In this document: in pieces, positions 7,801 through 16,454 of the stretch
Layout of the letters: each line of letters opens with the position of its first letter
How positions within the stretch are numbered: the stretch's first letter is position 1
Assembly (NCBI RefSeq): GCF_018861295.1
Contig: NZ_JAHLDM010000007.1
Location: 144,874-208,873, forward strand
Reading direction: 5' to 3'
Source: Clostridium_AD estertheticum_D
Lineage (GTDB): Bacteria > Bacillota > Clostridia > Clostridiales > Clostridiaceae
Length of the DNA: 64,000 bases
Notes under the pieces: model-generated
Told to the model about the DNA's origin: nothing
Seen by the model: the letters and a program-made list of their open reading frames with translations, nothing else
The model's database searches: none
Translations under genes and position numbers: made by a program

Positions 7801-8478
7801 TTAGATCTCAGTGCTCTGAACCTCATCTTCATTGTCATCATTTTTTTTTCTCTTTTCTTTCATAAACACTATAACTCCAGGCAATAATGAAATTATTATT
7901 ATAGCTACTAACATATAAGAGAAATGGGTTTTTACAAATGATAGATTACCAAAGAAATAGCCTCCACCTAAAAATAAACTTACCCAAAGTCCTCCGCCAA
8001 CAATATTATATGGTACAAACTTCGAATAGTTCATTTCACCAATACCAGCTACAAAAGGTGCGAAAGTTCTAATTATAGGAATAAATCTTGCAATTACTAT
8101 TGTCATTGAGCCATGTTTTTCATAAAATTCCTGAGCCTTTATTAAATAATCCTTATTTATAAACCTTACTTCTTCTTTTGCGAGTATCTTTTTCCCAATC
8201 TTTTTACCGATAAAATAATTTGCAGTATCTCCTAGTATAGCCGCAAGATACGATATTATCAGGAGGGTAAATATATTCATTGATCCAATTCCTGCTAGTG
8301 CTCCTGCCGCGAATAACATTGAATCACCTGGCAAAAATGGTGTAATTACTAAACCCGTTTCAATAAATATAATTAAAAAAAGAACTCCGTATGTTAACAT
8401 ACCATACTGTTGAACCATTAAAGTTAAATACTTATCAATATGCATTATTACGTTTATAAAGTTAATTAAAATATCCAT
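7801..8478 (-). CDS. DedA family membrane protein
   Basis: 225 residues with four to six membrane segments and the DedA signatures FIETGLVITPFLPGDSMLFAAG (split across residues 38-59), NYFIGKKIGKK, and the conserved arginine/proline motif RFIPIIRTFAPFVAGIG near residue 135. DedA proteins are flippase-like transporters for undecaprenyl phosphate or other polar lipids and support envelope homeostasis. It ends in a charged tail (KEKRKKNDDNEDEVQ). The start follows GAGGAGAG. It sits beside a PAP2 phosphatase, which fits a role in polyprenyl phosphate recycling. Confidence 0.93.
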   Translation of the reverse strand: MDILINFINVIMHIDKYLTLMVQQYGMLTYGVLFLIIFIETGLVITPFLPGDSMLFAAGALAGIGSMNIFTLLIISYLAAILGDTANYFIGKKIGKKILAKEEVRFINKDYLIKAQEFYEKHGSMTIVIARFIPIIRTFAPFVAGIGEMNYSKFVPYNIVGGGLWVSLFLGGGYFFGNLSFVKTHFSYMLVAIIIISLLPGVIVFMKEKRKKNDDNEDEVQSTEI

Positions 8479-8639
8479 ATTTTCTCTCCTCGTTATTAAA
8501 CACTTATGTAGATGTCTTGATGCTAGTATTATATATCTATAAGATTAAAATTTGATTAAAAAATATCACCCTTTAAGCTAATATCATAATAATATTACAG
8601 AATACAAAATCTCGCCCCCATTTTAAAAATTACAAACTT

Positions 8640-9188
8640 TTATATACTAGCCTTGGAATTATTCTTTATATTATCAAATATGTAAATTACTAAAGCACTA
8701 CATAGAAGCCCTAAAATTGCCCCTACTAAAACATCTGTAGGATAATGTACATATAAATATACCCTAGAAAAAGCTATCAAAGATGCTAAACTTATAATTT
8801 CAATAATATACTTTTTAAAATATTTCGCAAGCACCCCTGCAACTGCAAATGACGACATAGAGTGCCCTGATGGAAATGAATAAGATAATGGCCTCTCTAT
8901 TAAAAGGTTCATTGTTGGCATAGTGTCTGCTGGTCGCAAACGTTTAAATATATTTTTCAGTATTTCATCACCTAAAATTGCGCTTAGGATTAAAGCTGCT
9001 AAAGCCATAAGCCCTATTTTTCTATATTTTTTGTTACTTATAAGTATCGCGGCTATCATAATCCATATTATTCCTGCGTTTCCTAAGTAACTTAATATAA
9101 CCATAACTTTATCCATAATAATTCCATGCATATTATATTTTATAAACAATAGTATAGAGATATCAAATTTCTGTAGTAGGTACATCAT
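8640..9188 (-). CDS. PAP2-type phosphatase, possible undecaprenyl-diphosphatase
   Basis: 182 residues from the ATG at 9186-9188, placed 9 bases after AAAGGAGGA; an upstream extension lacks such a site. The PAP2 tripartite motif is complete: KRLRP (after KNIF, near residue 87), PSGHSMSS (near 115) and SRVYLYVHYPTD (near 150). About five membrane helices surround it. PAP2 membrane enzymes dephosphorylate undecaprenyl diphosphate or phosphatidate on the outer face. Its neighbours, DedA and a histidine kinase/response regulator pair on the same strand, suggest an envelope-stress module; substrate is inferred. Confidence 0.92.
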   Translation of the reverse strand: MMYLLQKFDISILLFIKYNMHGIIMDKVMVILSYLGNAGIIWIMIAAILISNKKYRKIGLMALAALILSAILGDEILKNIFKRLRPADTMPTMNLLIERPLSYSFPSGHSMSSFAVAGVLAKYFKKYIIEIISLASLIAFSRVYLYVHYPTDVLVGAILGLLCSALVIYIFDNIKNNSKASI

Positions 9189-9310
9189 ATCATCCTTCCT
9201 CCTTTGATTGCTAGGAGATTCCGTAATGTCCCCCATGTCTTATATAATATATTTGCAAGATTAAAATCACATTAAATTATCTCCTTCGGAGCTGCAATAT
9301 TAGATTTAAC

Positions 9311-10720
9311 TTAATAATTAATGTTTAATATTACAGTTATCTTTGTTCCAAAACCTTCCGTGCTTTCTGCACTTATAGTTCCTTTATGTACATCCACTAT
9401 TAATTTAGCAATAGATAGTCCAAGACCAGTACCACCTTTTTCTTTAGATCTAGATTTATCAACAGTATAAAATCTTTCAAATATATTTTGTATTTCATCT
9501 TCTGGTATTCCCATGCCGCTATCACTAACGGTAATTTTTACTGTATCACAATGGATCTCTGAACTTATATCTATTGTACCTTTTTCTGGTGTAAATTTAA
9601 TACTATTATCAATTAATATCCTAAGCATCTGCTTCATCATTTTATAATCTGCAAATATACTAATGGAATCGTTTTTGTAACTCGATATTATATGACTATG
9701 ATCTATAAGTCTAGTTTCACTAATCACTTCGCAAATAAGATCATTAAGCAAGAAATCTCTTTTATCAATTCTTTGATTTCCGCTACTCCCCTTAGCAATA
9801 AACAATAATTTCTCAACTAAATTTGCCATATTACTAGTTTCTAATTTTATAGCATGAATAGATTTCTCTAAGGCTTCTTTGTCATCTTTACCCCATCTAT
9901 CGATTAGGTTTGCATAACCTTGGATAACTGCAATAGGAGTTCTAAGTTCATGCGATGCATCAGACACAAACTGAATTTGCCTATCAAAAGATTCTTGAAG
10001 CCTATCTATCATTTTATTAAAAGTTATACCCAATCTTTTAAGTTCATCATCAGGACCTGCAACCTCAATTCTTCCCAATAAATTATTAATACTAATATTA
10101 TCAGCAGCTTTAGTTATTTGATCAATAGGTTCTAACATCTTTTTACTTACGATGTACCCTAATATAATTGAAGCAATCATCCCTATAAAATCAGCTATCG
10201 CCATTAAAATGAATAGAATTTGCATAAAGTCATATTCATTACACATCCACTTAACTATTTGAATATAAATGACTCCATATTTTGGGGTTTCAATTTTTAA
10301 AATTTTATATACTAGGTGTTTATCATCTTCTTCAATTTTTTTTATTTTATCAAAAGGTTCTTTGCTTATAATATTATAATTAAATTCTTTTGATTTATTT
10401 AGTATTTTGCCATCTTGCCTTAGTATTCTTATTGATATATTTTGTTCTGATGTAACATCTGAAACAAGTTCTTTATCTGACAAATCTCCATGTTCATTCC
10501 GAGACACGATATTATTTAATACTATTGTTTTGACATCTTCTATTTGTTTATTTGCCTGACCGTACAAGTAGTATTTTATACCATATAGAATAGAAGCGTT
10601 TAAAATAAGTAATATTAATGAAAACATTACAGCATAAATCACCGTTAATTTCAAAGATATTTTTGCACTTTTGATTATTTTCAAATTCATAAATTTAGAA
10701 CCCATAATTTTAAAATTCAT
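9311..10720 (-). CDS. Sensor histidine kinase
   Basis: 469 residues. Two membrane helices (about 26-48 and 165-190) flank an extracytoplasmic sensor region; a HAMP domain follows (EPIDQITKAADNISINN). The phospho-acceptor H-box is SDASHELRTPIAV near residue 255, the N-box LIDNSIKFTPEKG, the G1 box SDSGMGIPED and the G2 box GGTGLGLSIAK. It autophosphorylates and passes phosphate to the response regulator encoded 2 bases upstream (10723-11403). Its target genes are unknown; the closest downstream genes are PAP2 and DedA. The ATG follows GGTGAG at the end of the regulator gene. Confidence 0.95.
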   Translation of the reverse strand: MNFKIMGSKFMNLKIIKSAKISLKLTVIYAVMFSLILLILNASILYGIKYYLYGQANKQIEDVKTIVLNNIVSRNEHGDLSDKELVSDVTSEQNISIRILRQDGKILNKSKEFNYNIISKEPFDKIKKIEEDDKHLVYKILKIETPKYGVIYIQIVKWMCNEYDFMQILFILMAIADFIGMIASIILGYIVSKKMLEPIDQITKAADNISINNLLGRIEVAGPDDELKRLGITFNKMIDRLQESFDRQIQFVSDASHELRTPIAVIQGYANLIDRWGKDDKEALEKSIHAIKLETSNMANLVEKLLFIAKGSSGNQRIDKRDFLLNDLICEVISETRLIDHSHIISSYKNDSISIFADYKMMKQMLRILIDNSIKFTPEKGTIDISSEIHCDTVKITVSDSGMGIPEDEIQNIFERFYTVDKSRSKEKGGTGLGLSIAKLIVDVHKGTISAESTEGFGTKITVILNINY

Positions 10721-10722
10721 GG

Positions 10723-11403
10723 TTACTCACCTTTAACAACATATCCTACCCCTCTTACAGTGGTTATAAGTTTATCCTCAAAGCCATCATCAATTTTGCA
10801 TCGTAAATATCTTATAAATACATCTACGACATTAGTATCCCCTATATAGTCATAACCCCATACCTTCTCAATTAATTGTGCTCTTGTAAGTACAACATTT
10901 TTGTTTATTAAAAACATTTCTAAAAGGTCAAACTCTTTTTTTGTAAGTTCAATTTCTTTGCTGCCTCTTTTAACATTATGCGCTTTATTGTCCATAACTA
11001 TATCTTTCACTTTAATCTCATCAGTCTTATTCCCTATAGATGTAGGTCTTTGATACACCCTAATTCTTGCTAAAAGTTCTTCTATGGCAAATGGTTTTGT
11101 GAGATAATCATTTGCACCTACATCTAATCCTAAAACCTTATCTGATATATCGCTTTTTGCAGTAAGCATAATTACAGGTACGAGCGACAACTGTCTTATT
11201 CTTTTGCAAACCTCAATTCCATTAAGCCCTGGCAACATAACATCGAGAAGTATTAAACTATACTCATTTTTCTCAGCTATTGTTAAACCTTCTCGTCCAT
11301 CATAAGCAACATCAACTTTATATCCTTCATGACTTAATTCCATTTCAATAAATGTTGACATTAGCCTTTCATCTTCCACTAAAAGAATTGTAAAATCCTT
11401 CAA
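10723..11403 (-). CDS. OmpR/PhoB-family response regulator
   Basis: 226 residues. The receiver domain (1-115) has the acidic pocket ED near residue 11, the phospho-acceptor in LILLDVMLPGLNG (D53), conserved T in MLTAKSD and K in YLTKPF. The C-terminal winged helix (130-224) has ELTKKEFDLLEMFL and RYLRCKIDD followed by TTVRGVGYVV. The start is TTG at 11401-11403 behind AAGGAAGG. It forms an operon with the kinase gene that follows. Confidence 0.95.
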   Translation of the reverse strand: MKDFTILLVEDERLMSTFIEMELSHEGYKVDVAYDGREGLTIAEKNEYSLILLDVMLPGLNGIEVCKRIRQLSLVPVIMLTAKSDISDKVLGLDVGANDYLTKPFAIEELLARIRVYQRPTSIGNKTDEIKVKDIVMDNKAHNVKRGSKEIELTKKEFDLLEMFLINKNVVLTRAQLIEKVWGYDYIGDTNVVDVFIRYLRCKIDDGFEDKLITTVRGVGYVVKGE

Positions 11404-11554
11404 AATAGCACCTTCCTTTTACTATAATCTAGTGAGCAAACAGATCCCATATACTACTAATATACACTATCTTCATAATCTTAGCCATATTTATGAGTGT
11501 TTCATATATGCTCGTTCTTATTAATACTATTATATTAATAAAATAAATAACATC

Positions 11555-11590
11555 TAAAAAATACATATGATTTCTCATATGTATTTTTTA
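11555..11590. terminator. Perfect 16-bp hairpin, likely terminator
   Basis: TAAAAAATACATATGA, loop TTTC, then the exact complement ending in a T-run. It lies just past the minus-strand gene at 11619 and serves that gene. Confidence 0.75.
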
Positions 11591-11618
11591 CATGAAACAT
11601 AAACTATCACTTTTAGCC

Positions 11619-11942
11619 CTACTTTTCTGATATATTAATTATCATTTGTCCTTTTTTTGAAGTGGCGTCAACAGAAATATTACTTTCATCTGATTTATTA
11701 CTCTTTTTTTCCTTTTGTGAAGGATCCACATTAGAAAAATCGCCTGAATCTGCTTTACTACTCATCTGTCCTTCTTTGGGATTATCATCATCTGATTGAT
11801 CACTCTTTTGTTTGTTTTTTGGAGTATCGTCCTCTGAAGAGTTTGAACCTACATTAGCTCCTGAAATAGCACCGTTAAAAGGGATTGTAATTTCAATAGT
11901 ATTTCTATTTTTTTCTGCTTTTTCTAAATCTTTTTCGCCCAT
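11619..11942 (-). CDS. Low-complexity acidic/Ser-Lys-rich hypothetical protein
   Basis: 107 residues, start after GGGAGAA. The first 35 residues contain a possible beta segment (TIEITIPFNGAISGANVG). The remainder is Ser/Asp/Lys-rich and appears as two degenerate units of about 35 residues, each ending PKEGQM or SKKGQM. There is no signal peptide, cysteine or known domain. The final MIINISEK echoes the N-terminal IEITIPF strand. Likely disordered; function unknown. It has a good start site and its own terminator, so it is probably a real gene. Confidence 0.5.
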   Translation of the reverse strand: MGEKDLEKAEKNRNTIEITIPFNGAISGANVGSNSSEDDTPKNKQKSDQSDDDNPKEGQMSSKADSGDFSNVDPSQKEKKSNKSDESNISVDATSKKGQMIINISEK

Positions 11943-12044
11943 AAATATTCTCCCTTCATATATAAAACTACACTATATACATAGCGTGCATTATATAGTT
12001 TACCCATTTAATTATAAAATATAGTTTATATCGAACATATTGCA

Positions 12045-12073
12045 TTGACTTGAAGAGTTTAATGTATTATAAA
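12045..12073 (+). promoter_or_regulatory. Sigma-A-type promoter for the second two-component system
   Basis: TTGACT (12045-12050), 17-base spacer, TATAAA (12068-12073), placed 92 bases before the TTG start of the response regulator at 12165. Confidence 0.6.
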
Positions 12074-12164
12074 TAAGATAATTATAATACTAAGCATGAT
12101 GAAATTAATAGTTATTATGGGATTAGTAATTATTACAACTACATTATACAAGGAGTGTATAAAC

Positions 12165-12845
12165 TTGAATAATATATTGATTATTGAAGACGAGGAAAAG
12201 ATCTCTGAAATACTAAAAGCATATCTTGAAAAAGAAGGCTATAGTGTATATACCACTACAAAAGGTTTAGACGCAATAAACCTTTTCCAGAAAATTGAAT
12301 TTAATTTAGTTATATTAGACCTGATGTTACCAGACATATCTGGAGAAGATGTCTGCAGCATTTTAAGAAAAATTTCCGAGGTACACATATTTATGCTTAC
12401 TGCCAAAAGCACCTTAGAGGATAGGATAGAAGGATTAAACCTTGGTGCAGATGAATACTTGGTTAAGCCATTTAGTCCAAGAGAATTAACCGCAAGAGTA
12501 AATGCTTTATTTAGAAGGATTAATATAAATAAATCTGAAACAATGGTTTATGACAATGGAGATTTAGAAATTAATTATGACAAAAGGGTAGTTTATGTGC
12601 GAGGGGAAGAAATATCACTTACTCCAAATGAATTCGACATATTGCAGATTCTTTCATCTAACGGTGGCAAAGTATTTACAAGGGAACATCTCATTGAAAG
12701 AATTATGGGAATTGATTTTCAAGGTTTTGATAGAACAATAGATGTACACATTAAAAATATACGTAAAAAGATAGAATTGGATAGCAGAAATCCTAAATAT
12801 ATAATAACAGTAACTAGAATCGGTTATAAATTTGGTGGTGATTAA
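12165..12845 (+). CDS. OmpR-family response regulator
   Basis: 226 residues from the TTG at 12165, which follows AAGGAGTG; a longer in-frame reading from 12096 would add a hydrophobic stretch not found in receivers. Receiver: IIEDEEK near residue 5, phospho-acceptor in LVILDLMLPD (near 50), FMLTAKS and YLVKPFSP. The winged helix has SLTPNEFDILQIL and RTIDVHIKNIRKKIE, then TVTRIGYKF. It is followed after 3 bases by its kinase. The pair lies immediately before the quinone/FeS operon, on the same strand but separated by a terminator; it may control that operon, which is inference. Confidence 0.94.
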   Translation: MNNILIIEDEEKISEILKAYLEKEGYSVYTTTKGLDAINLFQKIEFNLVILDLMLPDISGEDVCSILRKISEVHIFMLTAKSTLEDRIEGLNLGADEYLVKPFSPRELTARVNALFRRININKSETMVYDNGDLEINYDKRVVYVRGEEISLTPNEFDILQILSSNGGKVFTREHLIERIMGIDFQGFDRTIDVHIKNIRKKIELDSRNPKYIITVTRIGYKFGGD

Positions 12846-12848
12846 TTT

Positions 12849-14216
12849 ATGCAAAGCATAAGAAAAAGATTAAGTATTATATTAGTATGTACATCCATAT
12901 TAGCACTCTTTTTAGCTACACTTTTTGTAAATATAGCAATATCAAAAACTTTTAACAAGTATTTAATTGAAATACAAACTAAGAGGGACACTGGAATAGT
13001 AAAATATTTAGAAACAGTATATGAAAAGAGTGGTAAGTGGTCAAAAACTTCTGGAATAGAAATTACGCATGAAGCCTATATGAATAATTACTGCCTCACT
13101 CTTAAGAATATAAATAAAAAAGTTGTTTGGGGAATGAATGCAAATGACATAATTAACAACACTAATACTACTATGCCCCATAAAAGTAACGGCGTATATA
13201 CTTTAAGAACCCTCCAAATAAAATATAAAGATAAAATTGTAGGGTATGTAGACATAGGACAAAATGGTCCAGTATTATTAACCAGTGATGATATCACTTT
13301 CAAGACATCAATAAACAAGGGTATTATTTTAAGTATTGTACTCTCACTTTTGATAACAATATTAATTAGTTTGCTTGTTTCGAAGCAATTTTCTAATCCT
13401 CTTAGGCAAGTTTCTAAAATTTCAGTTGATCTCTCAAATGGGAACTATCGTGCACGGTCGAATGACAAAAGTAGTATTTTAGAAATTGAAAATTTAAGAC
13501 ATAGCATAAATACACTTGGAGAAAATCTTCAAAATCAGGATTCTATTAGAAAAAGGTTAATATCAGATATATCCCATGAAGTAAGAACCCCCCTTAATAT
13601 TCTTCAAAACAACTTTGAAGCTATGATTGATGGTATTTTTCCAGCAGACAATGAAAGATTAACCTATCTTAACGATGAGGTTATTAGATTCGGAAAGCTT
13701 ATAGACAATTTAAATACCTTGAAACAGATTGAAGGAGAAGAAGCAGCTTTAAACATGGAAATAATCTCTTTAAAAGATATCCTCACTTTAGTCGAAAAGG
13801 AATTCGAACTAATATCGGAAAGTAAGAATATTAAAATGGCCCTAGAATGTAATACAAATAACCAATGCAATATTTTAGGTAATACAGATAAGATAAAGCA
13901 AGTACTTATTAATTTACTTTCAAACGCTATTAAATTTACACCTTCTAAAGGCGAAATTAACATTACTTTAAAAACAACAGATAAAAAAGTAATATTGAAA
14001 ATACAAGACACAGGTATTGGCATTAAAAAAGAGGACTTACCTTATATATTTGAAAGACTCTATCGAGGAGATAAAAGTAGACATGAAATAGAAGGCTCTG
14101 GAATAGGCCTTACAATTGTAAGGAACATATTGACTCTCCACAAGGCGGACATAGAAGTAAAAAGTACAGAAGGAAAAGGTAGCGTGTTTATTTTATATTT
14201 TAATAGAGTTTTGTGA
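12849..14216 (+). CDS. Sensor histidine kinase
   Basis: 455 residues. TM1 (about 11-33) and TM2 (about 156-178) enclose an extracytoplasmic region of about 120 residues, followed by HAMP (NPLRQVSKISVDLSNGNY). H-box DISHEVRTPLNIL lies near residue 240, the N-box NLLSNAIKFTPSKG near 360, G1 QDTGIGIKKED and G2 GSGIGLTIVRN. The sensor domain is not recognised. Partner regulator lies directly upstream. Terminator follows at 14278. Confidence 0.94.
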   Translation: MQSIRKRLSIILVCTSILALFLATLFVNIAISKTFNKYLIEIQTKRDTGIVKYLETVYEKSGKWSKTSGIEITHEAYMNNYCLTLKNINKKVVWGMNANDIINNTNTTMPHKSNGVYTLRTLQIKYKDKIVGYVDIGQNGPVLLTSDDITFKTSINKGIILSIVLSLLITILISLLVSKQFSNPLRQVSKISVDLSNGNYRARSNDKSSILEIENLRHSINTLGENLQNQDSIRKRLISDISHEVRTPLNILQNNFEAMIDGIFPADNERLTYLNDEVIRFGKLIDNLNTLKQIEGEEAALNMEIISLKDILTLVEKEFELISESKNIKMALECNTNNQCNILGNTDKIKQVLINLLSNAIKFTPSKGEINITLKTTDKKVILKIQDTGIGIKKEDLPYIFERLYRGDKSRHEIEGSGIGLTIVRNILTLHKADIEVKSTEGKGSVFILYFNRVL

Positions 14217-14277
14217 TTATTATACAAATATTCAAAGGATCTTAAATATCAAAGTCACTTGGATTATAACCATAAGT

Positions 14278-14314
14278 AAGCAAAAAGAGGAGCATAATGC
14301 TTCTCTTTTTGCTT
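14278..14314 (+). terminator. Strong terminator after the two-component system
   Basis: AAGCAAAAAGAG-G-AGCAT/ATGCT-T-CTCTTTTTGCTT hairpin with U-rich 3' arm. It separates the regulator genes from the operon starting at 14461. Confidence 0.85.
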
Positions 14315-14460
14315 TATAGAAAACAAGGTTAACATCTCTTCTACATAATATCTTCATACCATTTTTATATACTGCATATTGTACTCACAAATTTTAAAAA
14401 AACTGCCACTTGAAAATAACATAATAATAAATTACTAAATATAGAAAGTTGGTGAAGAAT

Positions 14461-15264
14461 TTGCAGTTTGAAGATATTTATAACCCAGTAAGTAAAGATC
14501 TACTTCTTGTTGAAAAAGAGCAAAAAGAAATATGTACAAGTTTAAGTACTAAGCATCTACAAGAAATTATAGGTTATTTTTTTAAAATTCCTGGAAAAAG
14601 ACTTCGCCCTACCCTATCTTTACTCTCGGCAGGTCTTATAGATGATAATCTCCCAAAAAGTACGCGTAATCAGTTAATTAAATTTGCTACTGGTCTTGAA
14701 CTTATGCATAGTGCTAGTTTAATACATGATGATGTCCTTGATAACGACACTCTCAGGCGTGGTCAAAAAACTCTAAATAAAATTTATGGTAATAAAATAG
14801 CAGTACTGGCAGGTGATGTTGTTTATTCTTTAGCATTCTCTACTCTTGCTAATTCTCTACCAAAAGAATATGAGCAAATTATAATTGAATTAACTGAAAA
14901 CATGTGTACCGCTGAAATGATTCAAGCAGAAAATGAGTTACTAACTCGTGAAATTTATTTGAATATTATTAAAGGTAAAACGGCATTATTTATGTCTGTT
15001 AGTTGCAAAATTGCAGCATCCCTCTCTGGCGCAACAAAAGAACAAATAATTGGGTTAGAAGAATACGGATTAAATTTTGGAATGGCATACCAGATAATGG
15101 ATGACTGTATGGATAAAGATATTTATACTAATCTAACCATTTCCGCAAAAGATGCAAAATTGTATGGAGATAAAGCAATATCGTCTCTTAAGATATTTGA
15201 AGACTCGACCTATAAAATAAGTTTAATAAATCTTGTGAACTATATTCTTAATCTTTCTCACTAA
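14461..15264 (+). CDS. Polyprenyl diphosphate synthase, compact variant
   Basis: 267 residues from TTG at 14461, which has GGTGAAG upstream; TTG at 14449 is an alternative. Family motifs: GKRLRP near residue 46, first aspartate-rich motif LIHDDVLDND near 86, RRG after it, and second motif MDDCMD near 218. It should condense isopentenyl diphosphate units into an isoprenoid tail. It is about 50 residues shorter than usual: the segment that normally follows the second DDxxD (with a GKxxGxDL...GKxTLP pattern) is missing and the sequence goes almost straight to a C-terminal helix. As first gene of a set with MenA-like and MenG-like enzymes, it likely makes a quinone side chain. Activity with this deletion is uncertain. 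Confidence 0.82.
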   Translation: MQFEDIYNPVSKDLLLVEKEQKEICTSLSTKHLQEIIGYFFKIPGKRLRPTLSLLSAGLIDDNLPKSTRNQLIKFATGLELMHSASLIHDDVLDNDTLRRGQKTLNKIYGNKIAVLAGDVVYSLAFSTLANSLPKEYEQIIIELTENMCTAEMIQAENELLTREIYLNIIKGKTALFMSVSCKIAASLSGATKEQIIGLEEYGLNFGMAYQIMDDCMDKDIYTNLTISAKDAKLYGDKAISSLKIFEDSTYKISLINLVNYILNLSH

Positions 15265-15340
15265 AAAGAAAAACCCATATAATGAGAATTTTAAATTTTC
15301 TAAACTAATACAATAAATATAAATTAAAGGAGATTTTAAA

Positions 15341-15859
15341 ATGAAACTACTTAAACATAAATACTTTAACATCATATGGACAGCACTCCGTATATGGTTA
15401 GGTTACCAATGGATTTCTGCAGGTCTTGAAAAGGTTACTGGAGGTGGTTGGATTGGCAGCACTGCCGGCACTGCTATAACCGGATTTTTAAAAGCTGCAT
15501 TAGTTAAAGCAACCGGCGCTCACCCAGCAGTTCAGTCATGGTATGCAGACTTTATCAAAAATATAGCGCTGCCAAATGCAGTAACACTTAGTTATCTAGT
15601 TGCATTTGGTGAGCTTCTTGTTGGTATTAGCTTAATCCTAGGTGCTCTTACAGTTGTCGGTCTTATCGCTGGTGCGCTTATGAACCTAAATTATATGTTA
15701 GCTGGCACTACTAGTACAAATCCAAATATGTATACAATAGCATTCATACTCTTATTTGTTGGAGCTAATGCCTATACTATTGGGCTTGACCACTTTATTT
15801 TACCCATTCTTAAAAATATCTTTACAAAAAAATCAGATTCCAATCTAATCTCATCATAA
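15341..15859 (+). CDS. DoxX/DoxD-like membrane protein
   Basis: 172 residues with four hydrophobic segments. The N-terminus has the DoxX pattern RIWLGYQWISAGLEKV with the conserved GxxK region, then SYLVAFGELLVGISLILG and ALMNLNYMLAGT. Members include the DoxD part of archaeal thiosulfate:quinone oxidoreductase and many uncharacterised redox-linked membrane proteins. It lies 76 bases after the polyprenyl synthase with AAAGGAG at its start and 36 bases before the FixH-like gene. A role with membrane quinol or sulfur-redox chemistry is plausible but inferred from family and context. Confidence 0.85.
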   Translation: MKLLKHKYFNIIWTALRIWLGYQWISAGLEKVTGGGWIGSTAGTAITGFLKAALVKATGAHPAVQSWYADFIKNIALPNAVTLSYLVAFGELLVGISLILGALTVVGLIAGALMNLNYMLAGTTSTNPNMYTIAFILLFVGANAYTIGLDHFILPILKNIFTKKSDSNLISS

Positions 15860-15895
15860 AATAATTTTCTCAAAAGCGAAAGGGGTTCAATAAAC

Positions 15896-16435
15896 ATGAA
15901 ATTAAAAACATTAAAAAACTTTGTATTTACATTAATATTGGTCTTATCAGTTTCACCCTTAGCATTTGCATCTACAACTGGTACCCAAATAAATAAAGTG
16001 GTTGATGGTGTAAAAGCTTCCTTAACCTTTACAAATGAAAAATTGAAACCAGGAAAGAATGAATTTACAATCTCCTTACTTGATAAAAACGAGAAACCTT
16101 TAACTAACTCTAATTTAAAAATCACTGTAGCTATGGACAACTCTACTGATATGAAAGGCATGAGTGGTATGACAGCGGAAAATACACCCATGATTATAGA
16201 TTTAAAAGAAGGTTCTAAAAAAGGCGAATATACAGGAATGGTAGACTTCAAAAGTAAGGGTCAATGGATTATTAAATCTACTTTTGATGCAAATGGACAA
16301 GCAAAGAACATTGACCTTGGTGTTAATGTGCAAAGTGCAGGCCCTAACTTTCTTATACTTGGTGTATTTGCAGGAGTAGTTGTGCTGATTTTAGTTATAG
16401 CTGCTATAAATAAGAAAAAATCTATTAAATCATAG
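15896..16435 (+). CDS. FixH/YtkA-like secreted, membrane-anchored Met-rich protein
   Basis: 179 residues: signal peptide (1-25, ending LAFAS), an extracytoplasmic beta-sandwich-like domain (about 30-145), then one C-terminal membrane helix (FLILGVFAGVVVLILVIAA). The middle carries a Met cluster, MDNSTDMKGMSGMTAENTPM, suggestive of Cu(I) or Cu(II) binding. Overall layout resembles YtkA/FixH-type proteins, one of which (CcoH/FixH) works in cbb3 oxidase assembly. It is 19 bases upstream of the NapH/CcoG-like FeS protein, as FixG and FixH are paired elsewhere. The copper role is inference. Confidence 0.75.
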   Translation: MKLKTLKNFVFTLILVLSVSPLAFASTTGTQINKVVDGVKASLTFTNEKLKPGKNEFTISLLDKNEKPLTNSNLKITVAMDNSTDMKGMSGMTAENTPMIIDLKEGSKKGEYTGMVDFKSKGQWIIKSTFDANGQAKNIDLGVNVQSAGPNFLILGVFAGVVVLILVIAAINKKKSIKS

Positions 16436-16454
16436 AAATGGAGGCCTGATACTA

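Noticed and set aside
14221..14460. Copper operator upstream of the quinone/FeS operon
   Set aside because: I looked for a G/C-tract dyad like that before csoR and saw none; the only hairpin is a terminator of the preceding gene.
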